A stretch of DNA of 64,000 nucleotides from Streptomyces stelliscabiei (GCF_014873495.1 NZ_JADBGF010000001.1:6944001-7008000), one strand, 5' to 3'; shown: positions 1-8,473, counted from the stretch's first letter. A program made the numbers and translations. The notes: generated by a model from the sequence alone, not told the origin.

Positions 1-35
1 CCACTCTTCCCCTGACACCGCGTGATCGAGTGATC

Positions 36-66
36 CCCTAGCGCGACAAAACGCGCCCCGCTAGGG
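36..66. repeat. 8-bp perfect inverted repeat at window edge
   Basis: CCCTAGCG (36-43) pairs exactly with CGCTAGGG (59-66). GCGCG/CGCGC inside the arms gives a further partial pairing around an A-rich centre. It could be an operator for the downstream glycosyltransferase operon, or a terminator of a gene left of the window. There is no T tract, and nothing else is recognisable in the first 205 bases. Confidence 0.5.
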
Positions 67-205
67 AAAGTTACGACCGTTCACCCCTTTTGGTGGTGTG
101 ACGGACAACCGTCCGTCACACCCCCGCCTTGTCCGCATACGTTCGTCCCGCTGCGAGCCGCCGGGTGAACGGCGGCTCCTCAAACGGGAGATCGGGGGTG
201 CACGC

Positions 206-2326
206 GTGCGCATCGGACTGCTTACGGAGGGTGGCTATCCGTATGTGAGCGGTGACGCCAGGCTCTGGTGCGACCGACTCGTACGTGGGTTGGAGCGACA
301 CGAGTTCCACATCTACGCGCTCAGCCGGAGCGAGCGGCAGGAGGACGAGGGCTGGATCCCGTTGCCGTCCCAGGTCAGGCGGGTCCGTACGGCGCCGCTG
401 TGGGCGGCGGAGGACGACGGCGTCGTCCACGGGCGCCGGGCGCGGAGGCGCTTCGCGGAGGCGTACGGCGAACTGGTGTCGGCGGTGTGCTCGGGGAGCG
501 CGAGCGGTGCCGATGGTGGGGCCGCCCGGCCCGGTGGGTTCGGGGCGGCTTCCGACGGTGGGGCCGACGCTGAGGCGGACCGTTTCGGCAGCGCGCTGTA
601 CGGGCTCGCCGAGTTGGGCCGCGACGAAGGTGGGCTGGTCGGTGCACTGCGCTCCGAGGTCGCCGTACGCACGCTGGAGCGCGCTTGTCGCGCGCCGGGC
701 GCCCTGCGAGGGGCGCGCGAGGCGCGCGTACCGGATCTGCTGACGGTCGCCGCCCATCTCGAACGCGCCCTGCGCCCCCTCTCGCTCGACTGGTACGAGG
801 ACGACGGGCTCGGCTCGGTCGACCTGTGCCACGCGGCGGCCGGTGGCTCGGCCGCGCTTCCCGGGCTGCTGGCCCGGTACTTCCACGGGGTGCCGCTGCT
901 GGTCACCGAGTACGGCGTGCCGCTGCGAGCGCACTACCTCGGGGCCTCGGGAGAAGCGCCGGTGCGCGCCCTGCTCGCGGCCTTCCACCGGCGGCTGACC
1001 GCCGAGGTCTACCGGCAGGCCGCCTGCCTCACCCCCGGCAACACCCACGCCCGACGCTGGCAGGAGCGCTGCGGCGCCGACCGGGCCAGGATCCGGACGG
1101 TCTACCCCGGCATGGACGCCGCCCGCTTCGCGGAGGTCGGCGAGTCGCCGGAGTACGCCGATCCGTACACACTGGTCTGGGTCGGCCGCATCGAGCCCGC
1201 CAAGGACCTGATCTCGCTGCTGCACGCCTTCGCCGAGATCCGCCGGGCGGAACCCAAGGCGCGACTCAGGATCGTCGGCGCGGCAGCGGGCTCCGAGGCC
1301 ACCGCCTACCTGGGCCACTGCCGCGCGCTGGCCGCGCAGCTCTTTCCCGACCGGGCGGACGGCGTGCACGCCGTCGGCGACAACCCCGTCTCCTTCGAGG
1401 AGATCGGCGACCCGGCCGTCCCTGACCTTGCCGAGGCCTACGCGGCGGGTGCGGTGGTCGTGCTGTCCAGCGTCGTCGAGGGCTTCCCGATCAGCCTGGT
1501 CGAGGCCATGTTCTGCGCCCGGCCGACGGTCTCCACCGACGTGGGCGCGGTCGTGGAGGTCATCGGCGGCACGGGCCTGGTCGTCCCTCCGCGCAATCCG
1601 CGGGCGCTGGCCGAGGCGTGCGTGGCACTGCTACGAGAACCCGAGCGCCGCGCGCGCCTCGGCGCGGCCGCCCGCGCACGCGCTCTCGAACTCTTCACGG
1701 TGGAACAGAACGTCGAGGCATTTCGTGGCATCTACCTGGACGTCGTCTCCCAGGCCCCGGTGCGCAAGGTCGTTGTCGACGGCACCGGTGAGCCACGTCC
1801 CTTCGGAGCCCCCGCCGAGGCCCGCGTGCCCGGCCACTGGACCGATTCCCGACTGGTGACGGGCGGCCTCGGGGTCGCCGGCGTGGCAGGGGTTGCGGGG
1901 GGCGCCGGTGTCGCGGGTCTCGCTGGGGGTGTTCCCGGGCGGCCGCGCTGGGCCGTCGACACACCTGGGCGGGCGACGACACCTGTGGTGGGAACCACGG
2001 CATCGGAGCCGGCCGCGACGCCGGCTCCGGTTACCGCACGCGCCTCGACGCCCGACGCCGCATCCGGCATGGCCCCGGGTTCTCCATCCGATCCCGCACA
2101 GGACCATGCAGCGGGCGCGACTCCGGCGGCGGCGACGCCCGCCCCGACTCCCGCCTCCACCACGGACTCTCCCTCCACCACGGACTCTCCCTCCACCGCG
2201 GACACTTCCTCCGGTTCCGCTGCGGCATCGTCCACCGCTTCGGCGGCGGACGCGGTCCCGGCCGCGGAAAGTTCTCCGGGTACGGCGGCCGGGGAGCCCG
2301 TGCCCGCGGGGGAGGGCGCGCGATGA
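206..2326 (+). CDS. PelF-like glycosyltransferase (GT4, DUF3492 N-terminus)
   Basis: Predicted cytoplasmic, nucleotide-sugar-dependent glycosyltransferase of 706 aa. It opens with RIGLLTEGGYPYVSG, the signature N-terminus of PelF-type enzymes (DUF3492). A GT4 Rossmann domain follows with the nucleotide-sugar motif EGFPISLVEAMF near residues 420-435. The last ~150 residues are Ala/Thr/Ser/Pro-rich low complexity with a repeated TTDSPS unit; PelF proteins normally lack such a tail. I chose the GTG at 206 because homology begins there and a GGGGGTG ribosome site lies just upstream. An in-frame GTG at 98 would add 36 unconserved residues. The stop overlaps the next start (ATGA), so the downstream membrane protein is co-translated. 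PelF makes a GalNAc-rich polymer in Pseudomonas; the substrate here is inferred. The family is secure, the polymer is not. Confidence 0.88.
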   Translation: MRIGLLTEGGYPYVSGDARLWCDRLVRGLERHEFHIYALSRSERQEDEGWIPLPSQVRRVRTAPLWAAEDDGVVHGRRARRRFAEAYGELVSAVCSGSASGADGGAARPGGFGAASDGGADAEADRFGSALYGLAELGRDEGGLVGALRSEVAVRTLERACRAPGALRGAREARVPDLLTVAAHLERALRPLSLDWYEDDGLGSVDLCHAAAGGSAALPGLLARYFHGVPLLVTEYGVPLRAHYLGASGEAPVRALLAAFHRRLTAEVYRQAACLTPGNTHARRWQERCGADRARIRTVYPGMDAARFAEVGESPEYADPYTLVWVGRIEPAKDLISLLHAFAEIRRAEPKARLRIVGAAAGSEATAYLGHCRALAAQLFPDRADGVHAVGDNPVSFEEIGDPAVPDLAEAYAAGAVVVLSSVVEGFPISLVEAMFCARPTVSTDVGAVVEVIGGTGLVVPPRNPRALAEACVALLREPERRARLGAAARARALELFTVEQNVEAFRGIYLDVVSQAPVRKVVVDGTGEPRPFGAPAEARVPGHWTDSRLVTGGLGVAGVAGVAGGAGVAGLAGGVPGRPRWAVDTPGRATTPVVGTTASEPAATPAPVTARASTPDAASGMAPGSPSDPAQDHAAGATPAAATPAPTPASTTDSPSTTDSPSTADTSSGSAAASSTASAADAVPAAESSPGTAAGEPVPAGEGAR

Positions 2327-3711
2327 GCGAGTCGCGATGGGACGGGCCGGACGGACCGGGTGAGCTGGACGGCTTGGACGGACGTGAAGGGCTGAACGGC
2401 TGGGAAGGGCTGAACGGACGTGAAGGGCTGAATGGACGTGAAGGGCTGAATGGACGTGAGGGGCTGGAGCGCTTGGACGGAGCCCCCGGCGCGGTCGATG
2501 TGAAGAGGTTGTCCGGCCCGGATCCCCTTCTCGGGGCCATGACTTCGGCCGATTTCCGGACGGCACATGACCTGGTCGCCTCACTCGACCCGGTCCACCG
2601 ACCAGGCGACTACGACACCGCCGCGGCCGTCCCCAAGTCCTCTCCCCGCCAGGGGGCCGCCGACCCCGTGAAGGCATTGATGCACCGGCACCGGGACCTC
2701 TGCGAGCGGGCGGTGGACCCCTTGGAGATCGCCGCCGGGCTGGAGGCGCACGGGGTGACCGACCGCACGGCTGCCCGCTTTCGGCACCGGGACGTGTTCT
2801 CACTCGCCGAAGAGATGTACGCGCGTGTGTCGCGGGACGGGGAGGAGCCCACGGCGCGCGAGCCGGTGCCGCGCGCGCCCGGCGCACGAGGTGGGTGGGC
2901 CGTGCTCGCCCTCCTGCCGGGTGCCCTGTGTGCGGCGGCCGTCGTCGGCGTGCGCCTCACCCACGGCCAACCCCGTCTCGCGGTCGCAGCCGTCGGAGCC
3001 CTCGTGGTGGCGCTCGGCCTCCGTGTCGCCCTCGGCCGCGGTCCCCTGCGCGCGCCGTCGGACGCGGCGGGCCGTACCCGTGCCTGGACCTGCTGGCTGA
3101 TCGCGTACGCGCTCCTCGGCGACGGCCTGCTCGCCGCCGGCCTCGACGGCGGTCCCCACGGGCCGTGGCCCCTGGCGGTCGCGCCCGTGCTCGCGCTGGC
3201 CCTGTCCTGCGCCCCCGCCGTCTGGTGCGCCGGGCTCCTCGGCGCTCGAGCTCGCCGCAAACTCGCCGCCAGCCGAGGACTCGCGGAGTTCGCCGACTGC
3301 GTGAAGCCCCTGATCCTCGGCGTGGTCGCGCTCCACCTCTGTGCCCTGGCCGCCCTGCTCGCGCTGTGCGGTGAGGTCCTGCACGAGCCCTCCGGGTACG
3401 CCGGCGCGGGCGCCCTCGGCGCCCTCCTCCTGCTCGCCCGCCTCCTCATCGCCCACGGAGCCGCCCAGGCCCCGGTCGTCGCCCTGCGCGCAGCCGCCCT
3501 GGCCGAGGCGCTCGCGCTGGGCACCGTCTTCGCGAGCCGCCTGCCCGGCTGCTCCTTCCTGGCCGTCCCCGTCGAGGCGGTCGTGGACGCCTGGGGCGCC
3601 TGGACCGTCCCCGCCCTCGTGTGCGGCACCGCCGCGCTCGTCCTGCTCGTCCACGCCACCCGCACGCTGACCCGGGCCTCGGCCCACGCCCTGCCCTCCG
3701 GGGCGCCCTGA
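2323..3711 (+). CDS. Integral membrane protein of the PelF-like operon
   Basis: 462 aa. Residues 1-~50 are low complexity and contain five GREGLN-type hexapeptides. Residues ~110-170 form a soluble region (LMHRHRDLCERAVDPLEIAA onward) that looks conserved. About eight hydrophobic segments fill the C-terminal two thirds. The ATG overlaps the glycosyltransferase stop (ATGA), implying translational coupling and a shared process. By position it could be the membrane partner or exporter of the polysaccharide system, in the role of PelG or PelE, but I see no sequence match to PelG and the helix count (about 8) is lower than PelG's 12. I do not recognise a named family. Confidence 0.8.
   Translation: MSESRWDGPDGPGELDGLDGREGLNGWEGLNGREGLNGREGLNGREGLERLDGAPGAVDVKRLSGPDPLLGAMTSADFRTAHDLVASLDPVHRPGDYDTAAAVPKSSPRQGAADPVKALMHRHRDLCERAVDPLEIAAGLEAHGVTDRTAARFRHRDVFSLAEEMYARVSRDGEEPTAREPVPRAPGARGGWAVLALLPGALCAAAVVGVRLTHGQPRLAVAAVGALVVALGLRVALGRGPLRAPSDAAGRTRAWTCWLIAYALLGDGLLAAGLDGGPHGPWPLAVAPVLALALSCAPAVWCAGLLGARARRKLAASRGLAEFADCVKPLILGVVALHLCALAALLALCGEVLHEPSGYAGAGALGALLLLARLLIAHGAAQAPVVALRAAALAEALALGTVFASRLPGCSFLAVPVEAVVDAWGAWTVPALVCGTAALVLLVHATRTLTRASAHALPSGAP
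2380..2469 (+). repeat. Five tandem 18-bp repeats (GREGLN units)
   Basis: The units start at 2380, 2398, 2416, 2434 and 2452, with consensus GGACGTGAAGGGCTGAAT. Units 3 and 4 are identical; the others differ at a few positions. Each unit is in frame and encodes Gly-Arg-Glu-Gly-Leu-Asn inside the N-terminus of the membrane protein, so copy number can vary by slippage without breaking the frame. Confidence 0.95.
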
Positions 3712-3865
3712 CCCACCCGGGCCCTTCGTCCGGCGGCCACACGTCGCCGTACGAAGTCCGGGCCCGACCGACGCACGGGGCTCATGTCCCGGGCACCCGT
3801 CCCGCGGGGCCGACACCGCGGGCCACCTCATCACCCACGGCACCACCCCAGAAGGAGAACGCCAG

Positions 3866-3913
3866 ATGATCACCTCCCGAACCGGAGAACCCGCCCCGGG
3901 AGCCGCCCGATGA
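3866..3913 (+). CDS. 15-codon leader mini-ORF coupled to the epimerase
   Basis: ATG at 3866 follows a strong AAGGAG site (3852-3857) and encodes MITSRTGEPAPGAAR. Its TGA (3911-3913) overlaps the ATG of the epimerase at 3910. The epimerase has no good ribosome site of its own, so ribosomes probably load at the mini-ORF and re-initiate. This is inferred from sequence only. The peptide has no recognisable motif and may have no function of its own. Confidence 0.4.
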   Translation: MITSRTGEPAPGAAR

Positions 3914-4869
3914 GGGTCCTGCTGATCGGAGCCAACGGATACCTCGGCCGCTTCGTCGCCGAACGTCTGCTCGCCGACCCGGCCGTGCAGCTCACCGCGC
4001 TCGGCCGCGGCGACGACGCCGACGTCCGGTTCGACCTCGCCACCGGCAGCCCGGGCGCGCTCACCCGCTTCCTGGACGCCGTCCACCCCGGAGTCGTCGT
4101 CAACTGCGCCGGGGCCACCCGCGGCGGCGCCCGCGAACTCACCCGGCACAACACCGTCGCCGTCGCCACCGTCTGCGAGGCCCTGCGCCGCAGCGGTTGC
4201 GGGGCCCGCCTGGTGCAGCTCGGCTGCGGCGCCGAGTACGGGCCCAGCCAGCCCGGGTCCTCCACCGCCGAGGACGCCGTGCCCCGCCCTGGCGGCCCGT
4301 ACGGCGTCAGCAAGCTCGCCGCCACCGAACTCGTCCTCGGCTCCGGCCTGGACGCCGTGGTTCTGCGCGTCTTCTCGCCCGCCGGCCCCGGCACACCGGC
4401 CGGCTCACCGCTCGGCCGCCTCGCCGAGGCCATGCGCCGCGCCATGCAGTCCGGCGACGGCGAACTCAAACTCGGCGGTCTCGGTGTCCAGCGCGACTTC
4501 GTCGACGTCCGCGACGTCGCCCGCGCCGTGCACGCCGCCTCGCTCTCCGCGGCCCAGGGCGTGATCAACATCGGCTCGGGCCGCGCCGTGCGTCTTCGCG
4601 ACGCCGCGGCGGTCCTCGCCCGTGTGGCCGGCTATGGCGGCGCCCTCCACGAACTCGACGCTCCACCCGGTCCCCTCAGGTCCACCATCGGCCACCCCCG
4701 CCCCGAACCGGACCACGCCGGCCCCGTCTCCTATCCGTACCCGGACGGCTGCGGCAGCTGGCAGCAGGCCGACGTCCGCACCGCCCGTGACCGCCTCGGC
4801 TGGCGGCCCAGGATCAACCTCGAGGAGTCCCTCGCCGACATCTGGATGGAGGCGGCATGCCGTATCTGA
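3910..4869 (+). CDS. NAD-dependent epimerase/dehydratase (extended SDR)
   Basis: 319 aa. It starts MRVLLIGANGYLGRF, an extended SDR Rossmann motif (GxxGxxG). The catalytic YGVSK (YxxxK) lies at residues ~133-137, with the upstream Gly/Cys-rich strand where the catalytic Ser/Thr sits. Closest in layout to GalE/RmlD-type sugar-nucleotide epimerases and reductases. In this operon it could supply the activated sugar, for example a UDP-hexosamine 4-epimer, to the PelF-like enzyme; the substrate is inferred. I used the ATG at 3910 because homology begins there, and a longer in-frame start at 3784 adds only Pro/Arg-rich noise. The end overlaps the next gene by 13 bases. Confidence 0.85.
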   Translation: MRVLLIGANGYLGRFVAERLLADPAVQLTALGRGDDADVRFDLATGSPGALTRFLDAVHPGVVVNCAGATRGGARELTRHNTVAVATVCEALRRSGCGARLVQLGCGAEYGPSQPGSSTAEDAVPRPGGPYGVSKLAATELVLGSGLDAVVLRVFSPAGPGTPAGSPLGRLAEAMRRAMQSGDGELKLGGLGVQRDFVDVRDVARAVHAASLSAAQGVINIGSGRAVRLRDAAAVLARVAGYGGALHELDAPPGPLRSTIGHPRPEPDHAGPVSYPYPDGCGSWQQADVRTARDRLGWRPRINLEESLADIWMEAACRI

Positions 4870-5606
4870 CCCCGGCCCCGTCCGCCATCGCGAGCACCGG
4901 CTTAAGCCTCGGTTTCGGCATCCCCGGCTATGCCCACCCCCTCGTCGCCCCTCTGGAATGGGGTGAACTCGCCCGCCCCGGGACCCCCCTTCACTGGGTC
5001 GTCCTGAACGTCTCCGGAGGCCCCGGCACCCGCCCCGACCCGCACTGCCTCGAAGCCGCCGGACGGCTGCGGAACGCAGGGGTCCAGGTCCTCGGCCACC
5101 TGGACACGGCCTACGGGGGGCGCGCCTTCGCCGAGATCGCCTCCGACGCGCGTCGGTATCTCGACTGGTACCGGGTCGGCGGGTTCTTCCTGGACCGCTG
5201 CCCGACCGAGCGTGGTGCCCTGCCCGACATCGACCGCACGGTCACCGCGCTGCGCGCGCTCCTCGGCGGCGGCCACATCGTCCTCGGCCAGGGCACCCAC
5301 CCACACCCCGGCTATGTCGAGACCGCCGACCAACTGGTGACCTTCGCCGGGCCCTGGAACGACTACCGCTGGTCGCAAGTGGCGGAGTGGACCGCCGACC
5401 ATCCGCCCGAGCGCTTCTGCCACTTCGTCCACGGTGTCCCGCGCGGCCACCTCGACGAGGCGTTGCGCATCGCCCGCTGGCAGGGCGCCGCCACGATCTA
5501 CTTCACCGACCGCACGGATCGCAGCGGCCGGACCGACCCCTGGGAGACGATGCCCGGCTACTGGGACGACATCGTCTCGCTGGTTGGAACGGGTGTCTCG
5601 GAATGA
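4857..5606 (+). CDS. Spherulin-4 family protein (GH135-like glycoside hydrolase), TTA-containing
   Basis: 249 aa, resembling the spherulation-specific family 4 domain (GH135: fungal Sph3/Ega3, N-acetylgalactosaminidases) and the hydrolase part of PelA. Visible family marks: NVSGGPGTRPD near residue 57, VLGHLDTAYGGR near 80, GGFFLDR near 110 with a candidate catalytic Asp, and later VHGVP and IYFTDRT strands. I see no signal peptide, unlike PelA and Sph3, so it may act inside the cell or be exported by another route. It overlaps the epimerase by 13 bases. Codon 16 (4902-4904) is TTA, the bldA-dependent leucine codon, linking expression to development or stationary phase. The family call is good; the substrate (a GalNAc polymer) is inferred. 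Confidence 0.82.
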   Translation: MPYLTPAPSAIASTGLSLGFGIPGYAHPLVAPLEWGELARPGTPLHWVVLNVSGGPGTRPDPHCLEAAGRLRNAGVQVLGHLDTAYGGRAFAEIASDARRYLDWYRVGGFFLDRCPTERGALPDIDRTVTALRALLGGGHIVLGQGTHPHPGYVETADQLVTFAGPWNDYRWSQVAEWTADHPPERFCHFVHGVPRGHLDEALRIARWQGAATIYFTDRTDRSGRTDPWETMPGYWDDIVSLVGTGVSE

Positions 5607-5625
5607 AAAAGGGCGTGGCAGTGTT
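5599..5625 (+). promoter_or_regulatory. SigR-type promoter for moeZ
   Basis: CGGAAT (5599-5604), an 18-base spacer, then GTT (5623-5625) fits the SigR consensus GGGAAT-N18-GTT with one mismatch. It overlaps the last codons of the spherulin-4 gene and lies 45 bases before the moeZ GTG. A MoeB-type gene is, as I recall, a member of the S. coelicolor SigR regulon, which supports the call. Confidence 0.7.
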
Positions 5626-5669
5626 ACGCGGAGAACAACCGTAGTGATTGACCGACCAACGGAGTCCCC

Positions 5670-6848
5670 GTGTCGCTGCCACCCCTGGTCGAGCCCGCTT
5701 CCGAGCTCACCGTAGACGAGGTCCGCAGGTACTCCCGCCACCTGATCATTCCCGACGTGGGGATGGACGGGCAGAAGCGGCTGAAGAACGCCAAGGTGCT
5801 CTGTGTGGGCGCCGGCGGCCTCGGTTCGCCGGCGCTGATGTACCTGGCCGCGGCGGGCGTCGGGACGCTCGGCATCGTGGAGTTCGACGAGGTCGACGAG
5901 TCGAACCTGCAGCGCCAGATCATCCACAGCCAGGCCGACATCGGCCGCTCCAAGGCCGCGTCCGCGCGGGACTCCGTGCTCGGCATCAACCCGTACGTGA
6001 ACGTGATCCTCCACGAAGAGCGGCTCGAAGCCGAGAACGTGATGGACATCTTCAGCCAGTACGACCTGATCGTCGACGGCACGGACAACTTCGCGACCCG
6101 CTACCTGGTCAACGACGCGGCCGTGCTGCTGAACAAGCCGTACGTCTGGGGCTCGATCTACCGTTTCGACGGCCAGGCCTCCGTCTTCTGGTCCGAGCAC
6201 GGCCCCTGCTACCGCTGCCTCTACCCCGAGCCCCCGCCGCCGGGCATGGTCCCCTCCTGCGCCGAGGGCGGCGTCCTCGGCGTGCTGTGCGCCTCCATTG
6301 GCTCCATCCAGGTCACCGAGGCCATCAAGGTCCTCACCGGCACGGGCGAGCCGCTGGTCGGCCGCCTGATGATCTACGACGCCCTGGAGATGCAGTACCG
6401 CCAGGTCAAGGTCCGCAAGGACCCCGACTGCGCGGTCTGCGGCGAGAACCCCACCGTCACCGAGCTCATCGACTACGAGGCCTTCTGCGGCGTCGTGTCC
6501 GAGGAGGCCCAGGAGGCGGCGGCCGGCTCGACGATCACTCCCAAGCAGCTCAAGGAGTGGATCGACGACGGCGAGAACATCGAGATCATCGACGTCCGCG
6601 AGATCAACGAGTACGAGATCGTCTCCATCCCGGGCGCCAAGCTGATCCCGAAGAACGAGTTCCTCATGGGCACCGCCCTGGAGGCCCTCCCGCAGGACAA
6701 GAAGATCGTCCTGCACTGCAAGACGGGTGTCCGCAGTGCGGAAGTCCTCGCGGTCCTGAAGTCGGCGGGCTTCTCCGACGCGGTCCACGTCGGTGGCGGC
6801 GTGATCGGCTGGGTCAACCAGATCGAGCCGAGCAAGCCGGTCTACTAG
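5670..6848 (+). CDS. moeZ: MoeZ: adenylyltransferase-sulfurtransferase (ThiF + rhodanese)
   Basis: 392 aa. The E1-like ThiF/MoeB domain (residues ~15-270) has the GAGGLGSPA nucleotide motif, the ESNLQRQ helix, and two zinc CxxC pairs (CYRC, CAVC). A linker and a C-terminal rhodanese domain (residues ~290-390) follow, with the active-site loop HCKTGVRS containing the sulfur-carrying Cys. It adenylates the C-terminal Gly-Gly of small sulfur-carrier proteins (MoaD, ThiS, CysO and relatives) and transfers sulfur to make thiocarboxylates for molybdopterin, thiamine, cysteine or thiosugars. The GTG start at 5670 has GGAG at 5661. MoaE is encoded ~32 kb away. A SigR-type promoter upstream fits a role in thiol stress. 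Confidence 0.95.
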   Translation: MSLPPLVEPASELTVDEVRRYSRHLIIPDVGMDGQKRLKNAKVLCVGAGGLGSPALMYLAAAGVGTLGIVEFDEVDESNLQRQIIHSQADIGRSKAASARDSVLGINPYVNVILHEERLEAENVMDIFSQYDLIVDGTDNFATRYLVNDAAVLLNKPYVWGSIYRFDGQASVFWSEHGPCYRCLYPEPPPPGMVPSCAEGGVLGVLCASIGSIQVTEAIKVLTGTGEPLVGRLMIYDALEMQYRQVKVRKDPDCAVCGENPTVTELIDYEAFCGVVSEEAQEAAAGSTITPKQLKEWIDDGENIEIIDVREINEYEIVSIPGAKLIPKNEFLMGTALEALPQDKKIVLHCKTGVRSAEVLAVLKSAGFSDAVHVGGGVIGWVNQIEPSKPVY

Positions 6849-6864
6849 GCACACGCCTTCCAGG

Positions 6865-6897
6865 GAGGGGCTCGGCATCGTGGGTGCCGGGCCCCTC
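6865..6897 (+). terminator. Hairpin between moeZ and the convergent peptidase
   Basis: GAGGGGC (6865-6871) pairs with GCCCCTC (6891-6897), and CGGCA/TGCCG pairs inside it. It lies between two convergent genes and can act in both directions. There is no T tract, as is usual in Streptomyces. Confidence 0.7.
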
Positions 6898-6937
6898 TCC
6901 GCTGCGCCCGGTAGAGACGCGCGGCGGCCGTCCCGGC

Positions 6938-8473
6938 CTACGCGCAGACCTTGCCGTCCTTCGGCACCGTCCCGTTGAGCAGATACGCGTTCACCGTCGA
7001 GTCGACGCAGTCGCTGCCGCTGCCGTACGCGCCATGGCCCTCGCCCTTCCAGGTGAGCATCACACCGACGTCCTCGCCCAGTTCCGCGGCCATCTTCCGC
7101 GCGCCCTCGTAGGGCGTCGCCGGGTCCCCGGTGTTCCCCACCACGAGAACGGGCGCCGCTCCCGGTGCACTCACCTCCGGAGAGTCGGTCAGGCCCGGTA
7201 CCGGCCAGTCGTGGCACCAGCCCGCGGTGTCCCAGCCCAGGAACTCGCCGAAGACGGGCGAGATCTCCCGGAACTCGGGCAGCAGCTTCTTCGTCTCCTC
7301 GACGCTCGGCCGCTGCTTCTGGTCCAAGCACGATATGACCCGTTGGGAGTGGGTCGTCGTGCCGTAGCGGCCCGCCGGATCACGCTCGTTGTATCCGTCG
7401 GCCAACGCGAGCAGCTCGGTGCCGTCGCCGTCCTCGGCGGCGTCGAGCGCGCTGGTCAGCGTGGGCCAGCTCTGCTCGCTGTAGAGCGGCAGGACGATGC
7501 CGGTGGTCGCCAGTGTCTGCGTGAGTTCGCGGCCGGACGTCGTCGCCAGCGGTTCGGCGTCGATCCGCTCCAGCATCTTCTCGATCTTCCTTGTGCCTGC
7601 CTCGGGGTCCTGACCGGTGGATTTCAGGTAGTTGTCGAGAGCGCGCTGGAAGCCCAGGGTCTGGTTCTTCGCGTGGCCCACCGTGTCGGCGGTCGGGTCG
7701 ACCACCGCGTCCAAAACCAGGCGTCCCACGTTCCGGGGGAACAGATGGGCGTAGACCCCGCCGAGTTCGGTGCCGTAGGAGATGCCGAAGTAATGCATCT
7801 TCTCGTCGCCGAGAGCCTGGCGCATGAGGTCCATGTCGCGGGCGGTCTCGGCGGTCGAGACGTGTGACAGCAGCTTGCCCGCGGCCTTCTCGCAGCCCGC
7901 GCCGAAGTCGGCCGCGTCCTGGAGGAAAGCCGTCTCCTCTTGGGCGTCGTCGGGTGTGGCGTCCACCGACTCGCCCGCCAGGATCTCCTTGTCGCTGCGG
8001 CAGCGCACCCCCTCGCTCTCGGCCACCCCGCGCGGGTCCCAGCTCACCAGGTCGTACCGCTGGTGCAGTTCGCTCGTCAGTCCCGCGTACGACGGCAGCA
8101 TGGACACGCCGGAACCGCCGGGCCCGCCGAAGTTGAACAGGAGGGAGCCGATGCGATCGTCCGCGTCGCCGGTCGCCCTGCTGCGGATCAGTGCGAGCCC
8201 GATCGTCCCGTCGTCCGGGTTCCCGTAGTCCAGCGGCACCTTCAGCGTCGCGCACTGCCAGTCGCCGCCCGGTGCCGGCCCCTCCGAAGTCGCCTCGCAG
8301 CGCCCCCAATCGAGCTTCTGGGGTGGTGCCGGTGGCGCCGACGCCGCCGGTGCGGAGGACGAGGCCTTTCCGTCGTCCGCTTCCTCACCCGCCCTGTCGC
8401 CCGTGCCCCCGCTGCAACCGGTGACCAGCACCACAGCGGCGGCCAGTGCGGCCCCCCGTACAAAGCGCGCCAT
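6938..8473 (-). CDS. Lipoprotein alpha/beta hydrolase, tripeptidyl aminopeptidase type (S33)
   Basis: 511 aa secreted lipoprotein. It has a signal peptide with lipobox VTGC (Cys ~20), an acidic Ser/Ala/Pro linker, then an alpha/beta-hydrolase fold. The nucleophile elbow is GISYGTELGG; the acid is in NTGDPATPYEGARKM; the histidine is in GEGHGAYG in the TAP C-terminal domain. Four or more cysteines suggest disulfides. The family (Streptomyces Tap/Slp) removes N-terminal tripeptides from extracellular proteins. A close paralogue follows immediately upstream at 8593-10143, so this is a tandem duplication. Substrate unknown. Confidence 0.9.
   Translation of the reverse strand: MARFVRGAALAAAVVLVTGCSGGTGDRAGEEADDGKASSSAPAASAPPAPPQKLDWGRCEATSEGPAPGGDWQCATLKVPLDYGNPDDGTIGLALIRSRATGDADDRIGSLLFNFGGPGGSGVSMLPSYAGLTSELHQRYDLVSWDPRGVAESEGVRCRSDKEILAGESVDATPDDAQEETAFLQDAADFGAGCEKAAGKLLSHVSTAETARDMDLMRQALGDEKMHYFGISYGTELGGVYAHLFPRNVGRLVLDAVVDPTADTVGHAKNQTLGFQRALDNYLKSTGQDPEAGTRKIEKMLERIDAEPLATTSGRELTQTLATTGIVLPLYSEQSWPTLTSALDAAEDGDGTELLALADGYNERDPAGRYGTTTHSQRVISCLDQKQRPSVEETKKLLPEFREISPVFGEFLGWDTAGWCHDWPVPGLTDSPEVSAPGAAPVLVVGNTGDPATPYEGARKMAAELGEDVGVMLTWKGEGHGAYGSGSDCVDSTVNAYLLNGTVPKDGKVCA

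Noticed and set aside
98..205. Earlier start (GTG 98) for the glycosyltransferase
   Set aside because: The extra 36 residues are Arg/Pro-rich and the PelF-type N-terminus begins at 206.
2380..2469. CRISPR-like array
   Set aside because: Repeats are contiguous without spacers and are coding.
2323..3711. Assignment of the membrane protein as PelG
   Set aside because: About eight helices and no MOP-flippase motif; positional similarity only.
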